A stretch of DNA of 64,000 nt from positions 292,916 through 356,915 of the forward strand of contig BDDD01000360.1 in assembly GCA_001972305.1 (NCBI GenBank). Direction: 5' to 3'. Positions 20,366 through 33,285 of this stretch are shown here, piece by piece (the stretch's first letter is position 1; every line of letters starts with the position of its first letter). The position numbers were made by a program, and so were the translations under genes. The notes beneath the pieces are model-generated. The model saw only the letters and a list, made by a program, of their open reading frames with translations, had not been told where the DNA came from and did not search any database. Source of the stretch: Cephalotus follicularis (taxonomy: Eukaryota > Streptophyta > Magnoliopsida > Oxalidales > Cephalotaceae).

Positions 20366-22199
20366 TGTAACGACCCGGATCTAATATATCCATTTACTGC
20401 TTTACCAAATTGATATTAAATTGCATATATAAACTGATTGACTGAATTAAGTATTTTATACCAATTTATATGATTTACTTGTTTGTTAAATGACTCTATT
20501 TGAGCATGGGGTAGTTTTGTGAGAGTTATAAACCTTACCATGCACCAAGATACACTGAAACATTCTCTAACCCTATTTATTCCTAAACTCACCCATTTCT
20601 CTCATTTTCCCCTAACTCTCTCAAACTTCTACTTCCCCCTCTATACTACCGAGACACCATCATAGGGGAAGACGTTTTACTGATTTTCTTGCTTGTGAGT
20701 AGAAGATTGAAGCTTGCCTTGACAAAGACTTGAGTCTTTTCTCTAATCTATTGATTATCCCCAAGTTCAAGCTCCTAATTGATTGGTAGAGTTTCTCTAT
20801 CTTAAATGCATCATGGATACATGGTTATTTCTTTATAATATACATAAACTGATTGACTGAATGTTGAATTGAGAAATTGGATATTAGGTCAAATTGGGGT
20901 TTTATAACCTAATTAATTAATATAATAATTCAATGGCCTAAAACTAGTTTAGAAGTGTTTAAAAGACATTTTTAAACTTACATAGACCTTTAAATGATTG
21001 AGTTATTGAACTAAGATTGATTTGAGTTGGATTTAGCCCAAAACTGTTAGTTTTATTTCCCAGCACGCCGACGCCTTTTACTAAAGACGCTGTCGTGTTC
21101 TTGAGAGAGACAAGTAGTCTCTCTCTTATTTCCCAGCATGTTGATGCATTCTCCCATAGACGTTGACGTGTTTCCTTAAAAATCTCTGCCTTTAAATCCC
21201 AACCTCAACGTCGGCGCCTACTAAGGTAACTTCAATGCCTTTCACTTGAAATGTTGATGCTTACATTTTGAGCTACTGTAAGATTATTTAACTCAAGTGT
21301 CGAATTCTTTCCCCAAAGACGTTGATGCTTACGAGACCATTTTCACAAGCTTGAAGGAGCATTGAAAACGTCGATTTCTTTCTTAAAAGACATTGAAGCC
21401 TTTCCTGTTGTGTCTTGTTGGTGTTTATTCATGGTTTAACTAAACATTTTTCAAGTGGTTTCTTCCGGGTACTTCGCTAGATGAGTAAATACTGTTTTAA
21501 TATTGCTTTTAACATGAATCGATTGTGGATCGATCTTCACTTAATACTGAACTATTTTCTACACTGATTAAACCGAATGACTGTATCGATTGACCGTATT
21601 GATTGATTGATTGAAACTATTAGAGCGACCTTAGTGACTTCTAGTCAGGCATGCTAGGCGTTGAACTCTGTTCAAATGTTCCTTATGACTAGATAATCAC
21701 CCACTTTAATGGCTTTCACTGACTGATTGACTCCAATATAAAGTTGCGCATCTATTGGGATGATCCATAGATAGCTATACCTAACTGTGTATCTATTGGG
21801 TTGATCTACAGAGAGTTATGAGACTTAGTTACGTATTCCTTGGGCTGATTTAGAATAACTAAGTCAGATCTAACTGCATATTCCTTGGGCTGGTCTAGGA
21901 CAGTTAGATCACCGTCTAGTCGAGCATCTATTGGGATGATCCTTTGATGACTAGATTATCTAACCTACCCTTTTTGAAGGACTTCATTCCGTGGGTTAGA
22001 TTGACTATACTTATACCTATACCGAAGGTCCCAAAGCTCTATAAATTGTTTATGTTTTTATACTAGATTGTCTGATAGATGATATTGATTGATTAGATCA
22101 TATTCTTATACACCGGCATGAGACAATTGTATATGAATTATTAGATCATAACTAGTACTCATGCATATACCATGACATGTATCTTTACTGTATAAACTT
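20366..22199 (+). repeat. E6 5' LTR, left part
   Basis: Starts TGTAACGACCCGG, preceded by ATTGA, the presumed TSD (its partner lies outside the window). A TATA-like CTATTTATT at 20,572 is followed by a CT-rich leader. CGTCGACG-type motifs, mostly decayed to GTTGATG and CGTTGACG, occupy 21,060-21,400. A block of about 55-bp repeats containing CTATTGGGATGATC / CCTTGGGCTGGTC lies at 21,740-21,960. E7 interrupts after AAACT (22,195-22,199). Confidence 0.83.
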
Positions 22200-22382
22200 G
22201 TAACGCCCCAAAACAACCCTTATTTGTTTTATTGCATCATATTGACATAGAGTACAGATAAAATGATAAATGATTGTACATATGGATATTGATGGAGTGA
22301 GGTATTTCCAATACCTATATAGTATGATTGCATGTATGTTTACGGTATTGATATTGCATTGGGGTAGATATTAGTGGAGAGA

Positions 22383-22392
22383 CTATAAATAA
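22383..22392 (+). promoter_or_regulatory. TATA box of E7 LTR
   Basis: CTATAAATAA lies about 185 bp from the LTR start and is followed by CT-rich TCTCTCTTTCTCTCTCC sequence, typical of a plant LTR promoter and leader. The same spacing is seen in E5, E14 and E17. Confidence 0.65.
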
Positions 22393-22909
22393 AACCTTAA
22401 AACTCTCATTTTCTCTCCTTCTCTTTCTCTCTCCCCGTTTACTCTCTTTCTCTCTAGCCCAAACTCACACAAAACTTCCCAAAATCTGTTGTTTGACATG
22501 GAAAATTGAAGGGAAAGTGTATATGATTGATCATAGACTTGATTTACACAAGAATTTTGAAGCTCCATTGACCAAAAACTTGAGTTCCTTCTCATGTTTC
22601 TCCACCTAGGGGCCAAGAACAAGCTTCAATCTTAGGTAGAAGCCTTCTCTACCTAAATATGTTATTGATTGCACATATATGCACCTGTATGAAGTATTAT
22701 TGTGGACTTAAATTGAATGAATTGAATGTTAGGGTTTATAGAGGTTTCAGGGCTAATTGACCTAGAAATGGAATTGATGATTTAAATGGACTAGGGATGG
22801 TTTTAAAGTGTTAAAGAAAGAGTTTTAACTTGTTTTATACTTGAAAAACGTTTTGCAATGGAAAAAGGATGAGATTGGGTGTTTTAGGGTTGGACTGTTA
22901 CTATCCAGT

Positions 22910-23168
22910 CCTAGCACGTCAACATTTTTCTTCTTTAGTGTCGACGTGTTCATGCTGAGACTTTTGTCGTGCATGTTGCCAACCCAAAAATGTAAAAGTG
23001 TTCTATGTTATACGTCGGTGATTCATACTTTCAAACTATTACGTCGACTTCTTTCTTTTAGACGTCGACGTGATACATCTTTTAGTCGACCTCTTTCTAC
23101 AATACGTCGACGTCCTAAACAAAAGTTATGTCAAGTTTTCATGGTAAGTTTCTGCATTACGTCGATGT
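22910..23168 (+). repeat. CGTCGACG-type motif array in E7 (continues 28,601-28,670)
   Basis: TAGACGTCGACGTG, TACGTCGACGTCC, TTAGTCGACC and related palindromic words. The array is interrupted exactly inside a CGTCGAYGT word by E8 and continues after it as GACGTGTAAGAGC and ACACGTTGACGTCC. Confidence 0.8.
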
Positions 23169-23513
23169 TGTAACACCCCGTGCCCGAAGGGCCAGACACG
23201 TGGTATTACGTACAGTATTATGCAGTCAAATATAGTAGTCCGGCTTAGGTAATGTATCAAAAAACTGGATAATTTAAAACTTTATTATAAGCATGTAACA
23301 ATGTACTCAAAGTAATACTAGCATCCTTACTAAATATTACATGTCCAACATTTAATACAAACTTAATCCAAAGCAAATACATTGATTCAACACATGCTAA
23401 GAGAAAGCAATAAAGCTAAAGAATTACAATCTTTAAATCTTTGGCAGAAAGGTGGAACTAATAATCTCCACGACCATTGGTCCTTGCAGTGTTACTTGTA
23501 ACAAAATAGATTC

Positions 23514-23531
23514 CCCATCCCGAAGGATAGG
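23514..23531 (-). other. Conserved LTR stem-loop (E8 copy)
   Basis: Minus strand: GGCTAAC, then stem CCTATCC, loop TTCG, stem GGATGGG. This is seven pairs including one U.G wobble that would be a C.A mismatch in the antisense strand. It lies about 345 bp from the LTR 3' end. Confidence 0.75.
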
Positions 23532-24999
23532 TTAGCCATAGGGCCAAGCAGGAATATCCCATGCACCGATTATGCTATGTACAGGTATGCTGTATGTCAA
23601 ATATCGGGTGTACAGTAATAATGTATGACATGTGAATGCATGAATGCCAATTGCGATATACAATTTGTATACAACCATACCACACCGGCGTATAGGAGTG
23701 GGATTTAATCATCAGTCTTATCAAAATCATCTATCAGACAATCAATAGTAGAGTGCAACTACACTCACATCAAATCAAGTAAATCCTATAGAACGTGTGA
23801 CCTCAAATCTGTACAAATCAAATGAAATCAATATCAATACTGACAATCTAACCCTCGAAGGATAGTCCTGTAGAGAGGACAGCTAGACCAATCTAGTAGA
23901 CTTAGATTAATAGATTAAACCCACTAGGCCTACTTAGTGGTAAGTGTCATCTAACCACATACACAATGGTAAGTGCCACTTGTGCGCATGCTTGGTGGCA
24001 AGTGTCATGTAAGTATATCCTCGATTAAGTGTCATCTAAGCGTATACTCAGTGGTAAGTGCCACATGAGGGTAGTAGCTCTGTCCGTAGGTGGCTCAAGT
24101 ATATAGTATCGCTCGAAGGCTAGTGACGATCTAATTAGGGATAACATATGGTATATAACGATTGTCTCAAAACCTGACTAGGGTCACGAGGTAGCTCTAA
24201 TAGAAACAATCAATCAATATCAGTAGTAAAAGCCAATAGGGAGCGAAGGTCTATCAGAGGGAACATATGGGCATTTAATCATCTTTTGGACAGCCCGACT
24301 AGAGATTGCTAATACGGCTATGGCCATAGTCAGATAATTAATCAAGTGGTCAATCAACACGACTACACAATCATGCAATACAAAGGGGTCGGTCAATAGG
24401 TGGACTGTAGTCCCAAATCAGACAGTCAAGCAATATACTGGTCAATAAATCTGTAGGTCAATCATGTCAATTGATAGTGCTGTACAAATCAATTGATCTA
24501 CTGGAAGATCACGACGTGCCTAACAAGAGAGAAAAGAGTTTAAAATGCTCAAGTGATCTCAAGATCGATCCGGTCAAGCAGTCATTTTTAAAACGGATTG
24601 AAAATAGTTTAAATAGTAAAAAAACATGGCTCTAAGCAGTGGCAATTTTGAACCAAATGGGGACGCTTAAATGCCTTAATCAATTTTGTAACAGTTGGGC
24701 TAAGCGGCGATACTAAGCGCAGACCCTTCTAGGTTGAGCTTCAAAATCCATTTTCACTCAATCTCTTGGCAAATCATTTCTTTCCATTTTCAATGTTTGA
24801 AAGGTGTTTTAGGGTCCTTAGATCAGTTAAAACCTATTTGTTTCAAGGATTAAACCCTAGAATCATTTCTAAGTCATTTGAGACAATAAACCCAAAAATG
24901 CATTATCAATCAATTTCTAAACCAAATAAGCAAAATAATCCGTCAAACATGTTATAAATATGCATAATCAGTAGCATTTTAGGTAGAGAAACTCTACCT

Positions 25000-27900
25000 T
25001 GAAAGTCCTATATGGCAACCTTCTAAATATATATGGTTTGCGAAAAATCAAGTTAAACTAACGGAAATTAAACAAGCATTTAAGAATCAAATTTAAACAG
25101 AATAAGTAAAGAGAGATAGAGTTAGAGAGATTTCAAACGAAGTTTATAGTGGTTCGGCTAACTCTTGCCTACGTCCACTTTTCCCAAGGACCTCCTTGAG
25201 ATTCCACTAGAAACCTGCTAGTACCATTTGATTTTGGGTTACGGGTGCAAATCAAAGGAACACCTTACAAGTTTTGGGTTCACTCCTCACCGATAATCCT
25301 ACTAACCCCCCTTGATTATCTCACTAAGGTTTCACTCCCCTTTATACACTCAAAGATTGTAAGAAAGTTTTTGTGTTTACAAATAACCTCTCAAAGGTTG
25401 GATATGAAAGTGATAGAGTATTTGACACAAGCTTTGAAGGATTTGAAAGTGGAAGCTTTGCTCTTGATGTTCTTCTCTTCTTTGATGAAGTTGTTCAAGT
25501 TGTTCTTGTAAAGCCCCCGATCCGAGTTTGCTAAATGCTCAAAGCGAATCTCGAGGAGTCGGTGTGTTACGTTGGGTGTGAAACGTTACATTCTTTAGCA
25601 TTCTTGTCTCATGCTAACATACGTCATCTACTCATGCTTTTCTGCATAGACATATCACATGATCAAGTCATACTATTCAACATCTTCCATAACCTTAAAT
25701 TTAAACCTTAAACATAATCATCTTATATAAAGATGTCATAACCATATCGTTGTTATACATTTACACAGGATCATCCTTTATCATAACATATAATACAGCA
25801 GAAAACATTATCTTATTACATGTCAAAAGCATTCTTATGCAAACAGTGTTGCATAGTACATTTCCTTTGCAAAGTTTCTTCTTAAGAGCTCCCTTTAAGC
25901 TCGTAATCTCCATTCAATCATTTCCTAAAAACATTTTATTTGAAAACAAACATTGAAAGGAATGAGCCCAAAATAGCCCAGTAAGGTGTTTTTATTGTAA
26001 ACACATTTCATTGTAACATTTTTCTAGTCAATACATATAACTAGAACATTTCTTAAACATAGAAGTCATAAAAACCTTAATGAACCCTTTTACACCGCTT
26101 CACCGGGGCATTGTGTACTCCCCGACTACTATCCTTACATCACATGCATGTCTGTGAGCAGCTCGCTCCGTTAACATTAATCCATCTCGGATTCATTCTC
26201 CTTGGATCGCAATCCAATGGTGGTTCATTCATCATTTCATAAACATTTCTTTAATACTTTGAGTGATCAACTCAAAGCGTTCATAAACATCATTGTATAA
26301 CATTTCTTTCACAATTCATAAACATTTCCCTTTATTTAAGTAACTCAAATGGTTTCATAAAACAGCTTTGCATAGCAATTCTAAATCTTGAATTTCATAT
26401 AGAAATAAGAATTTTCAGAGAAAACTTAAAACATAAATATTAAATTAGACATCTTTACGAATTCAGAAATCTCAAGTTCATAAAAATCGTTTTAGAATAG
26501 AATCCGTTATGAATTTTTTAAAGTGGCTGGTTCCCTATGAAAACAGGGCATGTGCATTAAAATGAAACATTGATTCTCATCAATAATTCGACAGAATTTT
26601 GAGATACATAAAACATAACAATTAAAGTAGACATCTTGAAGTTTCCAAAGCATTAAACCATTCAAATTTTCATCAAGAAATGAGCAAGATACGAATAAAA
26701 CAATACGCTGCATCATTTGACAGTAAAACAGAGGCATACTTTGATAAAATGGGTATTGGATTTTCCTTACTTTGCTTTAGAATTCCTTTCTTTCTTCTCT
26801 AGCAGAATTATCCTCTTCAATCTCAGCAACCAACACTCTCTTCTCAGCTGAACTACACTTATAAATAGGCTGAACTAGTTGGCTTGGAGAGTAAGCTTCT
26901 CTCTCTCTCTCTTGTGAGTCACTCTCATAGTTGCCCATGTGCTTAATTTCCATCAACCAATTGATGACACTTGGCATACCAACATAAAACATCTGATATC
27001 TTCCTCCCCTGGCCAGCCATGTATCCTCAATTAATAAAAATTAACCCACAAAAGGACAAAAGTCAGATTTGGGCAACTAGTCTGCAGAACAAAGCGTCGC
27101 TTTTCTCAAAGCGTCGCCGCTTACGGGTCTCGTACAAGTCAACTGCGACACTTGACTTCAAAGCGTCGACGTTTACATTTAGAGCGTTGTCGGTTGCCTC
27201 CAAAGCGCTAATGCTTTCTCGTAAGCGTTGCCGGTGTAGGGTCATACTACGGGTCCCTTGAAATATTTGCCAATTACACAATAGCAATCATTTTACCATA
27301 ATTAATATCTTTAATGGAAATTTGGGTCATTACAGTTCTTGTTCTTTTTTTGTGTGTCTCTTGTTGATCTTGATTTTTGCCCTCTATATATAGCTTTATT
27401 TTGTTTCTAGCCGTTTGAGAAGTTATTGAGCCGTTGGAGAAGTCTTGGAAGTTGTTGTACTAAAGACGGCTTTTAAAAACAGCTTAATTGAATGTTTCCA
27501 GTGCGCAAAGCGTCGGCGGATTTGCACAAAGCGTCGACGGATTTGCACAAAGCGTCGACGCTTATGTTACCATTGTGTGCTTGAATATGAATTTCTCGCT
27601 CAATCTGCTGACGCTTTGTTCTGAGCGTTGACTGTTTAGCTAAAACCGCTGACGCTTTCTTGATGAGCGTCGTCGCTTTGAGTGCCTCAATTAGTTGTAC
27701 AAGTCCCTGGAATAAAGCTCTGATATGTGCTCCTTGAGCGTTGACGCCTTGGTCCAAACCGCTGATGCTCTCTTTAGATCGCCGACGCTTTAAGCAGTTT
27801 TGGTCTAGCTTTGAAAAGTTCAACCGCTGAAGCTTTGTCCAAGGCCTTCGTTAGTTTTCCCTTAAGCGCTGCCGCTTATATATAAACCGTCGGTGCTTAG

Positions 27901-28012
27901 CTCTGTTTCTGCACTTTCTTGTTTTGATTATCTTTAATCATTCTTTCATATTAGCAAACAAGTTAGTTGCTTTGTCATTATGAAAACTAGGATTGTTAGA
28001 CAAAACCCAACA
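25000..28012 (-). mobile_element. E9: SIRE-like copia solo LTR in E8
   Basis: Plus-strand ends are TGAAAGTCC and AACCCAACA, with TSD TACCT at 24,995-24,999 and 28,013-28,017. Without E10 it is about 1.2 kb, the same size as the left LTR of E15. It shares landmarks with that LTR, such as TTTATAGTGGTTCGG (48,459 region) and a CCTCCTTGAG block. The array at 27,505-27,900 holds AAAGCGTCGACGG and GCGTCGACGCTT words. Confidence 0.82.
25507..27334 (-). mobile_element. E10: solo LTR (minus orientation) in E9
   Basis: TGTAAAGCCCCCG...TTTGGGTCATTACA, 1,828 bp, with TSD GTTCT at 25,502-25,506 and 27,335-27,339. It is a reverse-oriented, internally shorter copy of E16; the segment near 26,630-26,700 mirrors 53,490-53,560. 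It lacks the GC-rich island of E16 and most of its 44-bp array. A TATA-like sequence (TTATAAATA on the plus strand) lies at 26,859-26,867. Confidence 0.85.
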
Positions 28013-28789
28013 TACCTAAATGCTTGAAGCTTGTATTATTGATTAAACAACAAAAATATGAGATTGGACTAAAGTCTAAGGATCTCCAAGTTTTAAGCTT
28101 CAATAGTGAGGTAGTTGGTGTGTAAATGATCATATCTTCTCTCCTTAGTTGTTGGTTACAGTCGGCAGTAAGAGAGGACAAGAAAAATGTATTTTGTGCA
28201 GAGAAAAGGAAGGGAATAAAGAGAGCTACGGATTGGGGAGAGAGATAATATGTGTGTGCTTTAATGTGTTGTAGTTAGTGTAGGAGTTGGGAAAGTAAGA
28301 TAAGGAGATGGGGAATGGGCAACTATGGGTGATATAGAAAGATTGTGAGCATGGGTTATGTGTGGTTGGCTCTTAAAGCATAATGTGTTGTGCTAAAAGG
28401 ATTGGCACATATGGGTGTAACCAAAAATGGTCCCACACTCTCGAAACTCAAGCGTAATGAGCCTAAATAATAATTACAGTAGGTATGCATAAGCAAAAAT
28501 ATGAGGATGAGTATAAAATACTCTAATCTAGTCAAATACAATCGGGTACAACAACACCTAGCATACAATAAAATACAATAGATAAATTCGGGTCATTACA
28601 GACGTGTAAGAGCTTACACGTTGACGTCCTGTAAGAAGTCAACGTATGGGGCATTATACGCCGACGATCAGTTGTGCATGAACTTTTTACTAAAGGTTTA
28701 TTTTCTAATGGAAATGGAAATGTTTTCTACAATGGCATAGTGAAGGTAAGGGAGAGTCTATAGTAAGTGTTTAGTCGAGTTTCATGACT

Positions 28790-29290
28790 AACCTTAAAGC
28801 TGTGTGCCACCTTCAGGAGGTTAGAAGTCTCTTTCTGGAGCTAAGTGCCATCCTAAAAAGGTAGGATTTGAGACTCACGTTAGCTACTATCGACGGACTG
28901 ATAAATGACTAGTAGTCTGATCCTTGAGCTGAGGGCCATCCTGAAAAGGTGGGATTTAGACTTGCGTTAACCCTAGAGCTGTGTGCCACCTTCGGGAGAG
29001 TTTATACTAATGAGTATAGAGAAGCTCCGTAACTAACCTTAAAACTGTGTGGCACCTTCGAGAGGTTAGATGTCCTCGTCCTAGAGATCAGTGCCATCTT
29101 TGGGGGATTTGTAACTACATTGAGCTATTGAATGCTATTGATTGATATGACTTGACTTGTATAGATTTGTAACTAGTTGAGTACCCATAGGTCTACCTAT
29201 TGGCGAATAGTTCTAGTTGGACCTATCGTCTATGGTAGGCAACTAAATGTTCTGAACCTAGAGCTATGTGCCATCCTGAAAAGGTGAGTT
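28790..29290. repeat. Short irregular repeats in E7
   Basis: At least six copies of a GAGCTGTGTGCCA(C/T)C word with a following GAAAAGGT or GGGAGGTT lie near 28,797, 28,837, 28,929, 28,976, 29,042, 29,085 and 29,262. It corresponds in position to the short-repeat blocks of E5, E6, E8 and E16 but has a different sequence. Confidence 0.75.
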
Positions 29291-29570
29291 TACACTTATG
29301 GATATTGATTGTTCGGTTAACCACTTATATATGCTGGTATGGGACAATGTATATATTTGGCTAACCACCCGACTGTCTGATAGATCTATGAATAGGAGTG
29401 TATGATTAGGTTAATGGTATATATATATATATGCTAGTATGATACGGTTACATATAAGGATTCATTAACCACAATTGTTCATGCATATTTCCATGACATG
29501 CATTGATACGTGCGATATATATTCATATCATTAGCATGGGGTTGGTTTTCTGCAAGGCTTTTGGGTTGAC

Positions 29571-29586
29571 TCGTCCTTTGGGATGG
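29571..29586 (+). other. Conserved LTR stem-loop (E7 copy)
   Basis: TCGTCC, loop TTTG, GGATGG. Six pairs with two wobbles; the loop differs from UUCG by one base. It lies about 396 bp from the LTR end once inserts are removed. Confidence 0.55.
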
Positions 29587-29909
29587 GTCATCATTATGTG
29601 TTCAAGCACAGGTGAATCATGGACTAGTGGTAGTGATTACGGATAGAGAGATCAATGACATCATGGATGCTTGAAGCACAGATCTATGGATGTTGTTTAT
29701 TTATGGATTTTATGTATAAGTATTGAATGAGATTGAATTGTAAGAAAATGTAAGAAATGATAAAGATTTGTATGAACATAGTATGTTTTTAATGATGGAC
29801 AATAATGTATGGTATCAATGTTTAAAATTGTTGAATGGATGTACGCACATGTAGTAAAGTTTTAAGTATTTACAGTTTTTTGCTACACAAAGTAGGCTTT
29901 AACTAGTAC

Positions 29910-30180
29910 CACTACAAAAAAAAATAGCCAACGGCGAGGGCGATGTACCCTCGCTATACCCTCATGGTTGAGGCACATCGCTATATTGCCCTCGTCGTTG
30001 TTCTCCTCGCAATAATTTGAGCAAGGGTACAATGAGAGCTCAACGAGGGTAACCTCTCCTCGTCGTTGAATGCCCTAGCCATATGCGAGGGTATGATGAG
30101 GGTTAGCATCCTCGCACCATTCCTCGTGGCTCACATGTCCCCTCGGGGTACCCTCGTCATGCCCTCACCATTCTGCAGAT
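29910..30180. repeat. E11 left terminal and subterminal repeats
   Basis: CACTACAAAAAAA followed by about fifteen CCCTCG/CGAGGG words in both orientations (GCGAGGGCGATG, TACCCTCGC, CCTCGTCGTTG). In En/Spm, subterminal repeats are the binding sites of the TNPA protein; that role here is by analogy. From 30,181 to about 30,420 only AT-rich non-coding sequence is seen. Confidence 0.85.
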
Positions 30181-30515
30181 CATGCTGATGAAAACATCGG
30201 CATAATATTTTCCCCATTTAAGCAAAACCTGTAATTTATTTTTCAGCGGCCACAATGATAGTTCATATTTTAATTGTCCAATAGACTCAATCCATAAATG
30301 CTTAATGAAATATTTAATTCACATTGAAATAAGAAAACAATACAACTTAACTTTATATCATGCTTATAAAAATTGTAATAAGTTTACAAATAAACAGTTA
30401 TAAATTGTATCAAAATCAACAAAATCAACCAAACTATGATTCAGAATCGCTATGGTCCGAGTCCGGAGATAACTGGGAGGGGTGGTACTGGTTCTGTGAT
30501 GCACTCTGGTCAAAT

Positions 30516-30766
30516 CTAGATTGTCCCGACTGTGACGCTATCTAAGCGGCCACCATCTGGGTCAGTTGAGTCCTGAGCCTCAAACGTCGTATAAATCTGA
30601 GACATCTGCTGTCGTAGGTCTGTGACCTCCTCGCCATAGCCTGTGTTCATCCCAGGTCTAGCATATGGTGGTTTTGAAGTGAAGGGATGACTATGATTGC
30701 CCATTGCTGACGGAGTACGAAATGCTTGTGGTAGCATCTTCGTGGAAGTCATGTAGTTCCACAAGC
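30516..30766 (-). pseudogene. E11 second CACTA gene, C-terminal part
   Basis: The end of the smaller CACTA-encoded protein. It continues from 33,286 after removal of E12: GKIHG reads into LWNYMTSTKMLPQAFRTPSA, then a Q/S/T-rich tail GEEVTDLRQQMSQIYTTFEA. The frame ends at a stop near 30,516. The tail pattern, a glutamine-rich predicted helix at the C-terminus, is common in this plant transposase family. There is no sign of a second stop in this part, so the break is the E12 insertion. Confidence 0.7.
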
Positions 30767-30771
30767 CATGG

Positions 30772-33285
30772 TGTTGGGAACGGGCTCAAGCGCAAGAGAA
30801 AAAAGATATCAATTCAGACTTTAGGGTTTATGGTCGATTAATTTTAAATACCATCCAATTGATTAATCCTCAAGCAATTAGATGCTCTAATCTAAGTCCA
30901 AATTATCCCAACGAGTGGCAAGGAACCCTAATTGAACAACCAATCAAACTGAAACACCAAAACCAAGCATAGGGCGAAACGGGTTGAAACACTAGGGTTT
31001 TCGTAAACCCTATAAATGGACTCCAAGATTGGCTCACAAGGAAACACACAAACCCTAGCCAAAAGTCCAATCAACCCAAACCCAAACATCCCTAACCCTA
31101 AGGGATGACAAGTAAACCACCAAGAGGGCAAGGGGTTCAACAAGGGTTCTCTAACCCGAGTTCCAACCCGCTGCCACGACCACATGAACAAGAAGAGAAG
31201 AGATTTTTACCAAGGTGAATACTCCTTCCTTCAAGTCAAGCTCCCTCTACCCTTTGAATCCAAGAACTCCAAGCTCCTCCTCAAACCACGAATAAGGAAG
31301 ATCAAGGATTAAAGCCAAGTGTTTACCCTACACTAAATCACTCTAGGTAAAGATAAGATGCAGGGTACTAGTTATCTCCACCTATAATTAACTTTGAGTG
31401 GTGAAAGGAGGGTTAAAAATGGCTGCAAAATGAACCAGGTGTTTTAGGCGTCAACGCATAGGTGATGGCGTCGACGCGTAAGATAGAAGCAAGAAGAAGA
31501 GAGAGGGCAAGGAAGAAGAGAGACGGAGAGGAACAAGAGAAGCGTGTTTATCAAGCTTTGACCTATTGCAATAAGATATTTATAGTGTTTGACTTCTCTC
31601 TCTTACTTTATCCAAAAAATCACACCAATTTCTCTCAAGTCAGGTGAGATGCCGTGTGTCAGCCAGGATGGCATCAACGTCATACGTATCATCCTATCTT
31701 GGCGTCAACGCCAACGATAAGATGAAACAGGCGAGTAGTCTTTTCTTATCTTAGCGTTGACGCATAAACCTCACAGCGTCAACGCGTAAGTCACTGTTTA
31801 AAAATCTTCAACGCATGCTCTCCATAGCGTTAACGCCCAGGGACTCTATCCAGTTATGGCGTCGACGTTTAAGCTACTCGTTTTATCAGCGTCAACGCAT
31901 GCTCTCCATAGCGTTAACGCCCAGCAACTCAACTAGACATGGCGTCGACGCATGCTCTCCATGGCATTGACGCCTAAGACAAAGATGAGACAATCTCTTC
32001 TCTTTTCAAAAAACCCTTCGCATGGAATATTTTATCGTGGCATTGCATGGACCTAAATCCATCAAATGAAATACTCACTAGCAAAGAAACATCTTCCCTG
32101 ATGTTGTCCTTTCACTAAATGATATGTGTCCCACCACATATCAACCTGTTCAAAGTCAGGCATGACCCGAAAGCCTGTCGATCTCCGGTATGATGATAAA
32201 TTCCCAGTACACTCCGATATCTGGTACGACCATTCTGATAGTCACCGACTATCAAAACAGCCCTGGTGTGAGCGCCAGTCACCCTCGGATCTGTGTATTA
32301 CCATGTCTATCAATCATGGTCCGAATAGCCAGTCGCTTTATCCAGTCATTGGCATATGTGTCATGTTTCTCTCGTCATACTTGTCTCCGATCGCAGCCTA
32401 GGGTTTGGATAAATGTCACCATAGTATTGTTGCGATAACTATGAATCTATGATCGCACTGAGACTATTGGTAGACCTCCCACGGGAACCTCTTGTTCCCA
32501 GTCCACGTATGCCTTATCAGGACTTTTAAGTCTGCAACATACATAGATAAATAGAGCCGGTCACCCTCAGCCCAGGTATGACGATCCCCTATTGCGCGCT
32601 CGCCCATACATCTCAATGCATCTCCCACAAGACCCAAAGACAACCCTTTTGTTAGAACATGGCTAGTGCTGGGAAAGGCGGAAATCAAATTCAAGCAGTC
32701 ACCACACAATGCATGCCAGTCATTTAGGTCAAAGGAGACAACGCAGGCTATAGACCTACTAGTCACCATAGACTATACACTACTAAGACCATAGGAATCC
32801 TATTGACATTGGGTATTGACTATCCAAATAGGTTTCCTATTGGTGAGTCATTTCAGTGTCACGCTCTCTAACATACACCTCACATTTAGCTTTAGGGATA
32901 AACCCAAATGGCTACGAGATAACCATCCTCCACTGCTAACCCGGGAGCAAGCTTAACGTGACAAGTCTTCACGGTTCATCTATGGCCCAAAGAAAGTGAA
33001 CCTATGACTTGGAACGGTTTGTCACTGGGAGTAAGGATCTCATTCTCATAGCCCTCTTGGCACGAGATCCAACCCCTTTGTTGTGACAGGGCGATATATG
33101 ACATACAGTTAATTACAAATAATTATTCTATTCCTTTTGGTTGGTTGGGATGAGGCACGTAGCCTTGCCAATATAAAAGAATATGCACATGAAATATGAA
33201 TGAAATTCAGAATTGTATAAATCAATAGTGTATATATATACAAACGAGCCATATCGTGGCATACAGGGACACCCCTAACCTAACA
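30772..33285. mobile_element. E12: solo LTR in the E11 second gene
   Basis: TGTTGGGAACGG...CTAACCTAACA, 2,514 bp, with TSD CATGG at 30,767-30,771 and 33,286-33,290. It lies inside a coding exon; the reading frame runs across the insertion point once one TSD copy and the element are left out. No PBS or coding domain is present. Motifs of the type GCGTCAACGC and GCGTCGACGC form an array at 31,445-31,975. It does not have the stem-loop of the long gypsy LTRs, so its family is different. Confidence 0.87.

Larger units (their letters stand above)
23169..28600 (-). mobile_element. E8: solo LTR (minus orientation) in E7
   Basis: TGTAACACCCCGTGCCCG...TTCGGGTCATTACA. The flanks are GATGT (23,164-23,168) and GACGT (28,601-28,605), a TSD with one C/T difference at a CpG. 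Its own sequence is 23,169-24,994 plus 28,018-28,600, about 2.4 kb. The minus-sense start TGTAATGACCCG resembles E16. The block TCTCTACCTA flanking E9 also occurs in E7 near 22,647, so these LTRs are related. A short repeat block (AAGTGCCAC / AAGTGTCAT) lies at 23,925-24,075. Confidence 0.8.
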
